The notes beneath the pieces are model-generated. The model searched no databases and was not told where the DNA came from. It saw only the letters and a list, made by a program, of their open reading frames with translations. Source: Enoplolaimus lenunculus (Eukaryota; Nematoda; Enoplea; Enoplida; Thoracostomopsidae). From it: DNA of 64,000 nt. This document shows positions 10,970 through 21,568 of this stretch, piece after piece. A program made the translations under genes and the position numbers. Location: assembly GCA_030248215.1 (NCBI GenBank), contig JASANG010000932.1:248001-312000 (forward strand). Direction: 5' to 3'. Every line of letters begins with the position of its first letter. Position 1 is the first letter of the stretch.

Positions 10970-11133
10970 GGACCATGTATAAAACAGGGCCGGATCGTTT
11001 TACGGAGGGGCTATAATAGAGTCAGTTTAAGCTTTAAACTATTTTTTGCTTAGGCTTAGGAATAGGCTCATCCATACGCTTAGGCTTAGGAATATGCTTT
11101 ACTACTACTCCGACCCTGCTCTATACATGGGCC
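10970..11133. mobile_element. Family A element, perfect target duplication
   Basis: Left end GGACCATGTATAAAACAGGG, right end CTGCTCTATACATGGGCC. Flanks are GTTATGGT on both sides (8 of 8). At 164 bp this is one of the shortest intact copies and a good reference for the family. Confidence 0.92.
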
Positions 11134-11147
11134 GTTATGGTTATGCT

Positions 11148-11596
11148 GCTTGTTCATTACTTTAGGGGCGTCCAAGTTTCTGGTGGGTCTGTAAAAGAAT
11201 AGTGTTAGATTCTAGATTACATTTTTTTTGCTTAGGCTTATGCTTAATAGACTATAAGTTGCAGTGAGTTGATTTTAACTCAGAATGAGTTGAATTCACT
11301 CATTGGTCTGAGCTCTGAATTAGGTCTTTCACAACTCAGAAATGTGAACAGTATGAACTCATTCTGAGTTAATTAGTCAACTAAACCAGAGTTATGTCAG
11401 CTCAAAGTGTGTTAATATTTACAGTCATTAACTCAGAAATAACCAGAAATAACTAATTCTCTCTCTGAGTTCATTAATTAACTCATTGGAATTTACAGAG
11501 TAGGCTTATGAACACATTTTGCAATACTCAGACTTAGGTTTAGATTTAGAAATACGCTTAATCTACTGTTACGCCCCTAAAAGCAGTACATTGGCT
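11148..11596. mobile_element. Family B element interrupted by family E
   Basis: The left part TTACTTTAGGGGCGTCC with GTTTCTGGTGGGTCTG and the right part TACTGTTACGCCCCTAAAAG through TACATTGGCT belong to one family B copy, split by 11250-11500. It abuts the preceding family A copy, and the right flank repeats the same target (CGTATGGTGG). Confidence 0.8.
11250..11500. mobile_element. Family E foldback nested in family B
   Basis: Begins GACTATAAGTTGCAGTGAG and ends GGAATTTACAGAG, with repeated AACTCA/TGAGTT motifs. TA flanks both sides (11248-11249, 11501-11502). Confidence 0.85.
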
Positions 11597-12074
11597 CGTA
11601 TGGTGGTATTAACTCTGTATAATTTTGTTTCACTGTGAGTCTCCGGCCTCGGCAAAATTTGTTCACAATTGGCAACGGATTTAGGGCAAGCGCAGTCTAA
11701 AACCGGGCTACCTCCGCCCAGCCACGTCCCTGGCTCAACTAGTGCTTACGCTTTACCAGAATGCTACTATAAAATACTCAAATTAGGTTCTAGAAACCTA
11801 AACACGCTTCCGTTAGGCAAGTCAACTGGGCCAGGTTTCTAAAGACTTCGATTTAGATCATTGCTCATATTAATTCTATTTTTAGAACCTACATTTAGCG
11901 TTTTTACTTGTAGCTTTAGTTGGTTCAGAAAGAAATCTGGTTACCTTGGTATTATCGAACCAGTTTCTGGTTGTTTAAGCTATAGTTTAAGGTGCATTAT
12001 TTTGACTTTGAAGTAAAATTGAAACGCAGTAGGCAATTATAATCACCGAATATCGCGTTAAGAGTTATATTCTG
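11597..12074. other. No recognisable gene
   Basis: Unassigned sequence with short piece-like similarity to hAT termini near 11650-11740; otherwise nothing I can support. Confidence 0.3.
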
Positions 12075-12102
12075 AGCTCGTATTCTCAAATGTGTGTAGC
12101 AC

Positions 12103-12404
12103 GAATAGTAGATGATGCATACTTCAGCAAAAGTATGCAACTGGGTACATTCTGTGTAGAAAAGAATGTACCCGGCACACGTTGCGTTTTTGGCCTATCC
12201 ACGTTTGTTTAGGGGGTACAACCTATGCGAACCATGCCACTTTATGTATCCGGCAACAAATTGCTCCATTTAGTTTATGGTTATTGCATGTGACAGCGAC
12301 CCCATCTAAACAAGGGGTGGTCGGCCAAAAACGCAATGCCCGGTGGTACATTTTGTACCATGCGAAACCCAAAGATTTACATCCTCTTGTATCATGCACT
12401 CTTA
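12103..12404. mobile_element. Family F element, first of a back-to-back pair
   Basis: Core GATGATGCATACTTCAGC at the left and TGTATCATGCACTCTTA at the right, with the family's GGCCAAAAACGCAATGCCCG motif. It is preceded and followed by GTAGCAC. Confidence 0.82.
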
Positions 12405-12411
12405 GTAGCAC

Positions 12412-12687
12412 CAAGAGTGGATGATGTCCACCTTGCAGAAGAGTGTGTAACTGCTTGGGCTGTGCATGGTACTAAATGTACCAACACGCGTTGCATTTTT
12501 GTTCGACCCCCCTCAATCAGGGGGGTTAAACAAGAGATTAACATAGTATGCTTCAGTACACCTACCCCCCTCATTTAAGGAAGGGTCAGCTAAGGCCAAA
12601 AACGCAACGCGTGCCGGGTACATTCTTTAATACACAGAATGTACCCGGCTGTACACTCTTGTTATAAAGAGTGATCATCCACTCTTG
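12412..12687. mobile_element. Family F element, second of a back-to-back pair
   Basis: Starts CAAGAGTGGATGATG and ends CATCCACTCTTG. GTAGCAC lies on both sides (12405-12411 and 12688-12694), so three copies of the target bracket two elements. Confidence 0.82.
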
Positions 12688-12949
12688 GTAGCACCTATCA
12701 CCAGTTGGCGATATTGGGTTTGTAACTTTGAAACCAGCGCATGCTGAAGTTCGAAATTCAGCAAATTGTACGCGTTTCATCTGCCCTGTTTCTGGACCAA
12801 TTTTGAAATCTGCAATTGCAAACGTTCGTCAGTCTATAAACCTACCGCGAACTGATGATAGGTGTTATACGCATTTGAGAATATGGGCCCTAACCTATAC
12901 TTTGTTCCTATTGTCAGTTGGTTTTAGGTTTTGTGACTTTTGTACCAGT

Positions 12950-13249
12950 TTTGTGGTACAAAATGTACCACCGGAAGTTGCATTTTGGGTCGACCCCCCT
13001 TTATTTAGAGAGTAGGATAATTGATGTTTGAAATGTAGGATGCGCATGCTTTTAAAGTAATAAACGTAGTTAATTTACAACTACAATATTTCAACGGGTA
13101 AAATTTGAAAAAATTGTCAAACTTGACCCCCCCTCCTTTAAATAAAGGGGCAGGAGGCCAAAAACGCAACGTGTGCCAGTTACATTTTTTCCTACACAGA
13201 ATGTATCCAGTTGCACACTCTTGTTACAAAGAGTGATCATCACCTCTTG
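12950..13249. mobile_element. Family F element, left end unclear
   Basis: Contains GGTACAAAATGTACCACCGG, GGCCAAAAACGCAACGTGTG and TTGCACACTCTTGTTAC, ending CACCTCTTG. A family G fragment seems to lie just before it. Confidence 0.55.
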
Positions 13250-13527
13250 GTTTAAGTAACTAAACTAACGCCGTAGGTGAATTTTACTTTGAAGAATTTA
13301 AAATTCAAAAATCACCTTTTTACATATTTCATTCAGTAAAATTGTAGGATTTCAATTTAAATGTTGAGTCGCATGTCGCGTCGCGTTTGTTGTCCCGGTT
13401 GTGTGAAAATTAACGGTGATATGAAATACTAAATTGAGTTGAGTTGAAAGAAAAACTGCCCGACGAGCTGCGAGGATTTAGCGTCTACAACGTAGTTGAC
13501 TTTAAACCGCTTTATCTTACATATTTA
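13250..13527. other. Short unassigned stretch
   Basis: Nothing firm. A plus-strand frame (PDELRGFSVYNVVDF, about 13455-13500) is open but short and runs straight into the next transposon. Confidence 0.25.
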
Positions 13528-13674
13528 GGCCCATGTAAAGATCAGGGGCGGAACGTTTTTCTGTGGGACTGCAATAGAGTACGCTTAAGCTTTAGACTAA
13601 TTTTTTGCTTAGCTTAGGGTTATGCTTAGGAATATGCTTATAATATTGTTCCGTTCCTGTTTTTACCATTGACC
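13528..13674. mobile_element. Family A element
   Basis: Left end GGCCCATGTAAAGATCAGGG, right end TTTTTACCATTGACC; flanks CATATTTA and CGTATTTA (7 of 8). It shows the family plan clearly: GGAACGTTTTTCTGTGGGAC, then TTTTTTGCTTAG, then TTAGG units. Confidence 0.9.
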
Positions 13675-13877
13675 CGTATTTAAAAGTTGTTTTGTTGGCG
13701 GATGGTGTTTTTGTCGCTACCGTAAGATGAAAATCACATTTGAAGTTTACTAAACGTTTTTTTAAAGTTGAGTTAAATTTGAATTTTTAAGCTGAGTCCA
13801 GGTTTTCAACGTCAGATTGAACTTCAGTTTAAATTAAGTCAAATTTTAGCTGTTCAGATTTTAGCATTGTGGTTTCG

Positions 13878-14356
13878 GGCCATGTTACTTTTAGCGCCGT
13901 TCCGGTTTCTGATGGGTCTGTAAAAGAGTTATTCTACACTACATTTTTTTGCTTAAGTAGGCTTTGACTTACGCTTAAGAATTCGCTTTTGCAACGCTTA
14001 GGCATAGGCTTAGGAATTCGCTTTTGCAACGCTTACGCTTAGGCTTAGGAATTCGCTTTTGCAACGCTTAAGTAGATTTAGGCTTAGGAATTCGCTTTTG
14101 CAACGCTTAAGTAGGTTTAGGCTTAGGAATTCGCTTTTGCAACGCTTAAGTAGGCTTAGGCTTAGGAATTCGCTTTTGCAACGCTTAAGTAGGTTTAGGC
14201 TTAGGAATTCGCTTTTGCAACGCTTAGGCTTAGGCTTAGGAATTCGGTTTTGCAACGCTTAAGTAGGTTTAGGCTTAGGAATTCGCTTTTGAAACGCTTA
14301 GACTTAGGCATACTCTTTTGCAACGCTTAGGCTTAGGAATTAGCCTTTGCAACGCT
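13878..14356. mobile_element. Family B element with 39-bp tandem array
   Basis: Left end GGCCATGTTACTTTTAGCG. The interior is about nine copies of a 39-bp unit (AATTCGCTTTTGCAACGCTT followed by AAGTAGGTTTAGGCTTAGG), roughly 13985-14345. No right terminus is visible. Confidence 0.75.
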
Positions 14357-14582
14357 TTAAATTAAATAATGCAGACAGTAGCTGAAAGTACTTACCGTCT
14401 TAAGTATTTTTTCTTCAATCTTTATAAATTTTAAGATAATAATAAAATACTTAACGCACTATTGAAAAAATCATTTTATCTTACAACTAATTTTTGATAC
14501 GCTTATACTAAGAAAAATTCAGCAAGAGGATTATGAGTTACTTAGGCAGTACTCCTATGGATGTAATTACAGCGATTGTGAC

Positions 14583-15188
14583 ATGAATAAACCTAAGAAT
14601 AAGTGTAAGAATAAACCTAAGCGTAACGATAAACCTAAGCCTAAGCGTAAGGATAAACCTAAGCCTAAGCGTAAGGATAAACCTAAGCGTAAGGATACAC
14701 CTAAGCCTAAGCGTAACGATAAACCTAAACCTAAGCGTAAGGATAAACCTAAGCGTAAGGATAAACCTAAGCGTAAGGATAAACCTAAGCCTAAGCGTAA
14801 GGATAAACCTAAGCCTAACGATAAACCTAAGCCTAAGCGTAAGGATAAACCTAAGCCTAACGATAAACCTAAGCCTAAGCGTAAGGATAAACCTAAGCCT
14901 AACGATAAACCTAAGCCTAAGCGTAAGGATAAACCTAAGCCTAACGATAAACCTAAGCCTAAGCGTAAGGATAAACCTAAGCCTAACGATAAACCTAAGC
15001 CTAAGCGTAAGGATAAACCTAAGCCTAACGATAAACCTAAGCCTAAGCGTAAGGATAAACCTAAGCCTAACGATAAACCTAAGCCTAAGCGTAAGGATAA
15101 CCCTCAAGCAAAAAATAAGTGTAAAGCTTAAGCTTACTCTATTGCAGTCCCGCGAAATCACGGTACGCCCGCGATCTGTACATGGGCC
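14583..15188. mobile_element. Family A right part with 42-bp higher-order array
   Basis: From 14583 the sequence repeats GATAAACCTAAGCCTAAGCG and GATAAACCTAAGCCTAAC, settling into a 42-bp compound unit. It ends with a family A right end (AAGCTTACTCTATTGCAGTC, then GATCTGTACATGGGCC). A left terminus is not found. Long KPKPKRKD-type frames here are by-products of the array. Confidence 0.75.
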
Positions 15189-15415
15189 CAAAATACAAAC
15201 AATCGGTGAGTACTTATTTCAAAAATATGCTACCGCTCCGAATAACCCCTGCTGGTAAATAACATTCTTTATGTTATTGTTCAGTTCGCTAATTTCTGTA
15301 CAAGATTTTAATTTTATGAATTCAATTCCGATAATTTGTGATACTTTAAGAAATGTTTAGTGAACTGTAAAATAGTCGATAACCAATCTATAAACGACTG
15401 AAAGTACCTAAGTAG

Positions 15416-15837
15416 CAGGGAGCAACCGGAAATATAAAATACCGGCAAATTAAAAAATACCGGAACCGGAGTCGAAACTAAAAAACACAAAATTTTTGTT
15501 ACCGAAAAATTCATTTTTAGCGCTATTTTATCGCTTTTGACGGCGTAAACACACTATTTAGGATGCCAATATCCTAAAACAAATGCAGTAGCTGGAAACG
15601 TATGATCAATTATAAAGTATGGCACAAATTGAAAATTTTGGCAATACACGCCTAGACAATTTAAGAAAAATATGTTACAAATATGTCAATTTTTCTTAAA
15701 TTTTCGAATGACAAAAAATTTTCACTACCGAAAATACCGGAAAATTCCGGCGAAAAAATACTCGATTCTTTACCGGAACCGCATTGTGAAAAATACCGCA
15801 TTTCTCTACCGGAACCGGAATTCCGGTTTGCATTTTG
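15416..15837. mobile_element. Family U hAT-like element
   Basis: CAGGGAGCAACCGGAAAT at the left and CCGGTTTGCATTTTG at the right. Flanks CTAAGTAG and CTAAGTGG (7 of 8). Confidence 0.85.
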
Positions 15838-15994
15838 CTAAGTGGGTTATAAGTCTACTCGCTGAGAAATTTTGTAACCAAGATATCGAAGGAACGTTAA
15901 AGCGGTGCTGGATTACACCAGCCCTCACACTGGAAATTAGCCGGAGAACGACCAGGGTGGATCATCACCACTGGAAAAATTGTAGCTCCCTAGG

Positions 15995-16093
15995 AAACGT
16001 TCAACATTGCTTGTAAGTCATCGAAAACACTTGCATGATCCTCCTAAAACTTGTTTAGCCATCCACTAGCAAGGCGAGCTGGTCACGGTCCTG
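15995..16093. mobile_element. Family T fragment
   Basis: Matches the right half of family T: CAACATTGCTTGTAAGTCAT, CACTAGCAAGGCGAGCTGG, GGTCCTG. Confidence 0.6.
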
Positions 16094-17125
16094 GACTTTA
16101 AGCTAACAATTTTGAATATATCGTTACCCTTTGGGATAGCATGAACCGCTTCCTGTCCAACGATCCAGGTATCAAATAAAATTAGTGGGTTTCGTGGTAT
16201 CCTGGTGCTTCGGCTAATATTTAAAGTAATTTTATTAATATCCGTAAATTAAAATCCGCTTTCAATTAAGCAACTATTTTCACATATATATCCTACTCGC
16301 TTATACAGCGGCAATTACACAAGACTCCTTGTAAAACCACGAAAATGTTCACAGTTTACTATTATTAGATTTTAAGTATACGATAACGGTAGTTAAACCC
16401 GCTTCGAGTTCAGAATTAATAATTTTTAAAACGATTGGCGTCTTTAGTTTTAGTTTTAACTCAACTCAATGTTGAAAGGTTGTAATTCAATCTGAGCTTT
16501 CAACGAAATGATGGTAAGATTTTTGTTAAAATGAGTTCCTTTCAACTCGAAGGAGTCGCCGACAAGTGTAAACGTCTAGCAACGATGAGTCGCAGTTAGT
16601 CGAGTTATGGTTGAGTTGAAAGGAGCACTATTTGTTGCCGCTGGAGTTTATATTCAGATTAAAGGGAATACCGCATTTTTCCGAGCAAAATTAATTGCGA
16701 AATCTTTGAAGTTAAAGATACGTTCATTTTCTTTCTTATTTTAAATTATTTGCTTGTGTTGTAGGTCAACAAAATGAATGGAGGTGAGGCAAAATTAAGT
16801 AGCTAAAATAATGTTTAATTCGCTTACTGTAGGCAAAATATCTGCAAGGTGTTGTTTAATCGTTTTTGGTTTTACGCTTATTTTTTTACGAAATCTCAGC
16901 ATTGTTTTCTTTAAAATTATATACAAAAAGTTAAAACTAATCGCAGCAAACAAATAAAGTTTGTACAACTAGGCAAAATTCTACTACAGAAATTGTCAGA
17001 ACTTCCGGTAAATATTCCGCCGGAGCCGGACGTCGATTTCCCACCGGACGCGGAGACAGACCTTTGGTTGTACCAAGGTAGTAGTTGTATTTGTAATTTG
17101 TAGTTGTTATAATTTGTAGTTGTTA
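16094..17125. other. No firm feature
   Basis: A family U fragment lies at about 16995-17075 (CCGGAGCCGG motifs). Short open frames at 16100-16175 and 16605-16730 (+) are within chance expectation and match no family I know. Confidence 0.25.
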
Positions 17126-17372
17126 CACTGTAAATTCTAATGAGTTGATTAATCCAGCTAGCGAGTTGGTTATTTCTGAATTAATATCAGTAAACATTAA
17201 CTCGCTCTTAGTTGAGTTAATTCTCACTTTGAGTTCACTGACTCTGGATGAGTTGATTAATTAACTCAGAATGTATTGAATCAACTCAAAATTTTGAGTT
17301 CCAATAGTCCTAACTCTGACTGAGCAATTCAACTCATTCTGAGTTAAAATCAACTCACTGAAATTTACAGTG
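17126..17372. mobile_element. Family E foldback
   Basis: CACTGTAAATTCTAATGAG at the left, CTGAAATTTACAGTG at the right; TA on both sides (17124-17125, 17373-17374). Confidence 0.87.
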
Positions 17373-17726
17373 TATTGTTGAGAGATAGTTCAACTAGCGC
17401 GATGACGTCAGATAGAATTGTTTGATGAGTTGAAATTATTTTTAGAAAAATTACGAATCTTTCCGGCTGTCGTTCATATTTTGAATTTGAAAAAATACGA
17501 ATATTTAAGTTGAGTTTAACTCAACCAACAGCGATGAGAATTGAGATTTGAATGGGTTGTTGATATGAGTGAAACATTTTGCAGGTTTGCGGGGAACCCG
17601 GCACCGTAAAAGCGCTACCCAGGTGCCATCCCGGTCAACCTTCGTTCAAAATTCATCTCATGGATAATCTCCCCGCACGCCTACTGGGGGAACATTGTCC
17701 ACGAAATTTGAAACAGTTATTGCAAG

Positions 17727-17845
17727 GTAAGTAAGTAAGTAAGGGTTTATTACTGGCGTCGTCAGGCAGCTCAACAGGTCAGATCAGACTTGGTCTGCCA
17801 TTATTTTCCTCCTGCTGATGAGGACAAAGCTTACAGATATTAGAT
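17727..17845 (-). mobile_element. Family S retroposon tail (minus strand)
   Basis: Read on the minus strand: CTCATCAGCAGGAGG, GACCTGTTGAGCTGCCTGACG and AATAAACCCTTACTTACTTAC. The TTAC microsatellite tail, with an AATAAA-like motif just before it, marks the 3' end of a non-LTR retroposon or SINE. Confidence 0.7.
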
Positions 17846-17917
17846 TCGGCCTGTTACCACCTTAATATGCACCTGATACCCTTATTCTGAGTTTATAATT
17901 ATAATACTAAAATTGGA

Positions 17918-18216
17918 TGATACATACTTCAACAAGAATATGCAACTGGGTATATTCTGCGTAAAAAAGAATGTTGCCGGCACGAGTAGCATTTTTGGCC
18001 AAACCCTCCATATTTAGATGGGGGGACACCCTGTGCGAACAATGGCACTTTATGTATCCGGCATTGAAAAACGGTCTGTTTTTAGTTTAATTTAGCGTTA
18101 TTGCATGGGATAGCGACCCACTCCTCTAAATGACGGGCCAAAACCTCACTGCCCGGTGGTAATTTTGTACCATGCGGAACCCGAAGAGTTACACACTCTT
18201 GTATCATACATTCTTG
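17918..18216. mobile_element. Family F element
   Basis: TAAAATTGGATGATACATAC at the left, TTGTATCATACATTCTTG at the right, with family motifs ATGTATCCGGCA and CCCGGTGGTAATTTTGTACC. Confidence 0.75.
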
Positions 18217-18486
18217 TAAATACTAATAGCGTTCGCTAATCGCTAGTAGCGTATTTCCCACGCCCCTGACGCTATGCGAGAAAGTCTTGTAATCGTCCTG
18301 TTCGAAAATTTCATTCATTGACCATCTGTTCTTTCTTAAATATTAATAAAAAAGATAATCTTAATATTGAAACATTAACAACAGAACAATTTTACAACTT
18401 TCATTAGCATTTTCTGTTTACAGAAATTTTAATTCAAAGTTGTAGTTTTAATATTATTTTAAGTAAATTTTACCGTTATTACCTTC

Positions 18487-18874
18487 GGCTGATGTAAAGA
18501 TCAGGTGCGGAACGTTTTTGCTGCGGGCGTGCAATCGAGTATAAGCTTGCTTTTAAACCAGTTGTGCTATTGATTTTGTATTTTCGTTTTTTACCATGGT
18601 ATTTATTGTGGTTTTGCTAATTTTGCTTTTGAATATCTTTTCGTATGCGTATAACTGGCAATCGGATTTTAGTAAACTTTGCCCTCATCAGCAGGAGCCG
18701 AATTATGACAGACCAAACCTGATCCGACCTGTTAAGCTGTCTGACGATACCAGTAATAAACACTTAGTTGCTTTTACTTAATTTTTTGGTTAGGCTTTAG
18801 GTATGTCTTATTGTTACCTTTAGGCTTAGAAATATGCTTACACTACTGTTACGGTAACGCTCTATACATGGGCC
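18487..18874. mobile_element. Family A element with a retroposon inserted
   Basis: Left end GGCTGATGTAAAGATCAGG, right end GCTCTATACATGGGCC; flanks TTACCTTC and TTAGGTTC (6 of 8). The interior is interrupted by a family S copy. Confidence 0.72.
18672..18780 (+). mobile_element. Family S retroposon tail nested in family A
   Basis: CCTCATCAGCAGGAGCCGAA, CCTGATCCGACCTGTTAAGC, GTCTGACGATACCAGTAATA and AACACTTAGTTGCTTTTACT: same 3' tail as the minus-strand copies at 17727 and 30767. Confidence 0.7.
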
Positions 18875-19078
18875 TTAGGTTCCAAGCCATGCCTCACGAC
18901 TAGGATCGAAACCAAATCGTATTGTGAATCGGCAGGAGATTAGCCAGTGGGAAGGGAGGGCACAGGGCCATGCGTCCAGTAGTCTTGAAAAAATTCATTT
19001 CTGAATAAATTAAAACTATAATCTCCAGTGCGTTTCATTCGCACACACTAGTTGTTGATGCTTTTCTATTAACTGAAC

Positions 19079-19197
19079 CAAGAGTGGATGATGCATACTA
19101 ACAAAAGTATGCAACTGGGTGTATTCTGTGTAAAAAAATGACATTTTGTACCATGCACAACGCAAAGAGTTGCACACTCTTGTATCATATACTGTTG
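19079..19197. mobile_element. Family F internally deleted copy
   Basis: Starts CAAGAGTGGATGATGCATAC, ends TGTATCATATACTGTTG, only 119 bp. ACTGAAC flanks both ends (19072-19078 and 19198-19204, 7 of 7). Confidence 0.87.
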
Positions 19198-19658
19198 ACT
19201 GAACCGACATTACTTTAGTGGTATATGTACCAAAATTTATTTTCTCACGGGAACACACTTATATCTCTGAAGTATTTGTGTGCTACGCCAAACGAAACTC
19301 CATGGCTGTGGCCATGAGATTCTGTATTCGTTTGCGTAGTAATCGGGTGCACCGTCTGAAATTCTGAACATATCAGTACTCAAGTGAATAAACGTTGAAA
19401 AAAATGAAGGTGTCATACAGCGAATAGGCTTATTTTGACGCTTAAATAATGATTAATAAGTTTAGCCTTGATATGATGAAATTTCTCACGCGTTCGCGTG
19501 TCAACACTGAACGAGTTGAGTACTCCAAGCCGTTTTCATGTTTCTCAGCTTTCGTCAACCATCTGTCTGTCTACTTAGCGTTTATATACCCACCTACATC
19601 GTTGAAAAACTTGACAATATTTCAAATTTTTAACTAATTTTCAGAGTCCTGTGTAAAC

Positions 19659-19801
19659 CAGGCCCATAGCCAAGCTTACCTTGCTAGGGGAGAAGCCTAG
19701 CCAGGGAGGGCACCTTGCTTGTAAGTCATTGAGAACCCTTTAAATGTCCCTTCTTGAAATTTTTTAGGCCCTTCAAGCAAGCCGAGCTGACTACGGGCCT
19801 G
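19659..19801. mobile_element. Family T hAT-like element
   Basis: Ends CAGGCCCATAGCCAAGC and GAGCTGACTACGGGCCTG are inverted repeats of the common CAGGCCCGTAGCC type. No clear target duplication. Confidence 0.75.
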
Positions 19802-19839
19802 AGGGGTACGTTTAATCAGGAGGCACATTCGAGGGTTTT

Positions 19840-19927
19840 TGTTGACTTGCAATCAAGATCAAAAATTTACTAGGAGAGGTTAAAATTTTTCCAGGAGGGC
19901 AGAGCCCCCTTTGGCTACGGGTCCGGT
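19840..19927 (-). mobile_element. Family T fragment
   Basis: TTTTTCCAGGAGGGCAGAGCC and GGCTACGGGTCCGG, one half of family T in reverse. Confidence 0.55.
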
Positions 19928-20194
19928 AACAGCGGAAAACTTTAATCAGTGACGTTAAATGACAAAATTTTCAATAGAGATTTACAGTTATTTTTGATTG
20001 GGCGTTCACTTTAAACATTCGTGCCCTTGAAATACACAAATGCCCCACCCCCCTAATTAATGGATAATAATTAATGAGGGGTCTCATTTTTAGTGACGTC
20101 CCCAATGTTTTATACCTTATTTTGGCTATGGCCACTAGCGGATCCAGCAGGAATCGTACGCCTGCCGTCAGAAAATTTTTTGTGATAAAATGGT

Positions 20195-20287
20195 AAAGTC
20201 CCTACTTTACAATACAACGCGTTGTACCGTGTACATTTTGTACCATGCGGATCGCCAACAATTACATACTCTTGTATCATGCACTCT
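20195..20287. mobile_element. Family F right-end fragment
   Basis: GTACATTTTGTACCATGCGG and CTTGTATCATGCACTCTTG match the family F right side. Confidence 0.6.
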
Positions 20288-20624
20288 TGATACGACATTC
20301 GGATAACCAATCCGATGTTTGCTTTTGCAATTTTGCAATTAAAAGACTAATTCATGCGTCCATTAATACGATTCCGTACTTTATATACCTGGCTTATAAT
20401 CTATTTTCGTTCCTAAAAATCTATTCAAGTATTTTCGCCCACCATTTCACAGACACAAATTCAACAAGCAATTCAAATATAGAGTTCAGTTGAAATTTGA
20501 GTTGAAAATTTGTCGTTTAAATTTGAACAAAAGATTTTCGCTATTTAAAAGGTTAGTTTCTCACGACCTTTGACATCGAGTTTTAGTGTAAAATTGTGCT
20601 CTGTTTTGATGGGATTTTGTTTCA

Positions 20625-21005
20625 TTCGAATTTCTACCATGAACGGAATCGGTTAAGTTGAAATTCTATAACGTTAAGGTAGACAAGTAACTGTAAAGAT
20701 TGGTTGATTAATAATAAGCATATAAATGTATCTTGTACCAAACTCACGGTATATAGAGCCATTGTAGCGAAAAGTTTGCACGGTTCCGTAGCGTAGTGGT
20801 TAAAGCAGCGGACCGGTAATCCGTACGTTGTGGGTTTGAGTCCGACCGCATCTGCAGCACAATCTTCGTGAAGGACTCTATATGGTATTTCTTAACTTAG
20901 AATTTATTTCTTTTCAATTTCTACTATGAAAGGCGTCGGTTAAGTAGAAATTCTATAATAGGCAGACAAGTAACTCTAAATGTTTAATTAAAATAATAAG
21001 AATTA
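20625..21005. repeat. Direct repeats 288 bp apart flanking a SINE
   Basis: CGGTTAAGTTGAAATTCTAT/AGACAAGTAACTGTAAA (from about 20627) recurs as CGGTTAAGTAGAAATTCTAT/AGACAAGTAACTCTAAA (from about 20917). The two roughly 90-bp copies bracket SINE3. Confidence 0.65.
20778..20856 (+). mobile_element. SINE3 head: tRNA-derived, GGT-like anticodon
   Basis: A-box-like TAGCGTAGTGGT and B-box-like GGGTTTGAGTCC are spaced as in a tRNA. The region GGACCGGTAATCC resembles an anticodon arm with GGT. A second copy with the same surroundings (CGAAAAGTTTGCA before, CTCTATATGGTA after) lies at 42103, so this is a dispersed SINE rather than a working tRNA gene. Confidence 0.6.
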
Positions 21006-21094
21006 GTTTCAATTATGTATTAGGTCCTTATCAACGCTGTAGAAGTTAGGCTTTGGTTTTGGCATATGTTTAGCTTTAACTTTGAATACAAGTT

Positions 21095-21257
21095 TAGGTT
21101 TAGGTTAACAACAACGTTAGGTTTAGGCTAACAACAACTTTAGGCTTTGGCTAACAAAAGCGATAGGCTTAGGCTAACAACAACTTTAGGCTTTGGCTAA
21201 CAACAACTTTAGGCTTTGGCTAACAAAAACTTTAAGCTTAGGCTAATAACAACTTTA
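21095..21257 (+). repeat. Short tandem repeat, GGCTAACAACAACTTTA units
   Basis: About seven units of 23-25 bp of the form TTTAGGCTTTGGCTAACAAC. Again a TTAGGC-like word is part of the unit. Confidence 0.7.
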
Positions 21258-21536
21258 TTTTGTGAAATAGTAGATACTTGAACCTAAAAGAAAATAACAC
21301 AAGGTAAAGGTAAAACAGAAATGGGAGCAAAGCTTTGACTTACATCTGAGTGAGAAAGTTTCTATCATACTTTAACGAATTAGTGAAATCAACGTTTTTA
21401 AGCTAAGCTCGTTTTATTTCTAATGCGTCTAAGTTGCATATTCTGGTCTAAAAGTAATCATCGACTCTTCTATTGAAAACTTGTGTTCATATTTTGTAAT
21501 ATTTTTTTATTTTTAGCTTTTAAATCAATTAAACCG

Positions 21537-21543
21537 TTTTCAG
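21537..21543 (+). promoter_or_regulatory. Splice acceptor 25 nt before the start codon
   Basis: TTTTCAG ends 25 nt upstream of the ATG at 21569, after a T-rich stretch. It would serve either a 5' UTR intron or spliced-leader trans-splicing. Confidence 0.5.
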
Positions 21544-21568
21544 TTCAACTGAACTTAAACATAGAAAT

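Larger units (their letters stand above)
12075..12890. mobile_element. Family G element carrying two family F insertions
   Basis: Left end GCTCGTATTCTCAAATGTG, right end CATTTGAGAATATGGGCCC. Two family F elements sit side by side within its left arm; the arm resumes at GTAGCACCTATCACCAGTTG (12688). Confidence 0.82.

Noticed and set aside
14538-15191. Lys/Pro-rich (KPKPKRKD) and Arg/Leu-rich ORFs on opposite strands
   Set aside because: By-products of the 18/24/42-bp array in a family A element.
19250-19363. Possible minus-strand exon (DYYANEYRISWPQPWS)
   Set aside because: Splice-like borders and an attractive peptide, but about 40 codons open is common by chance; no family or partner exon found.
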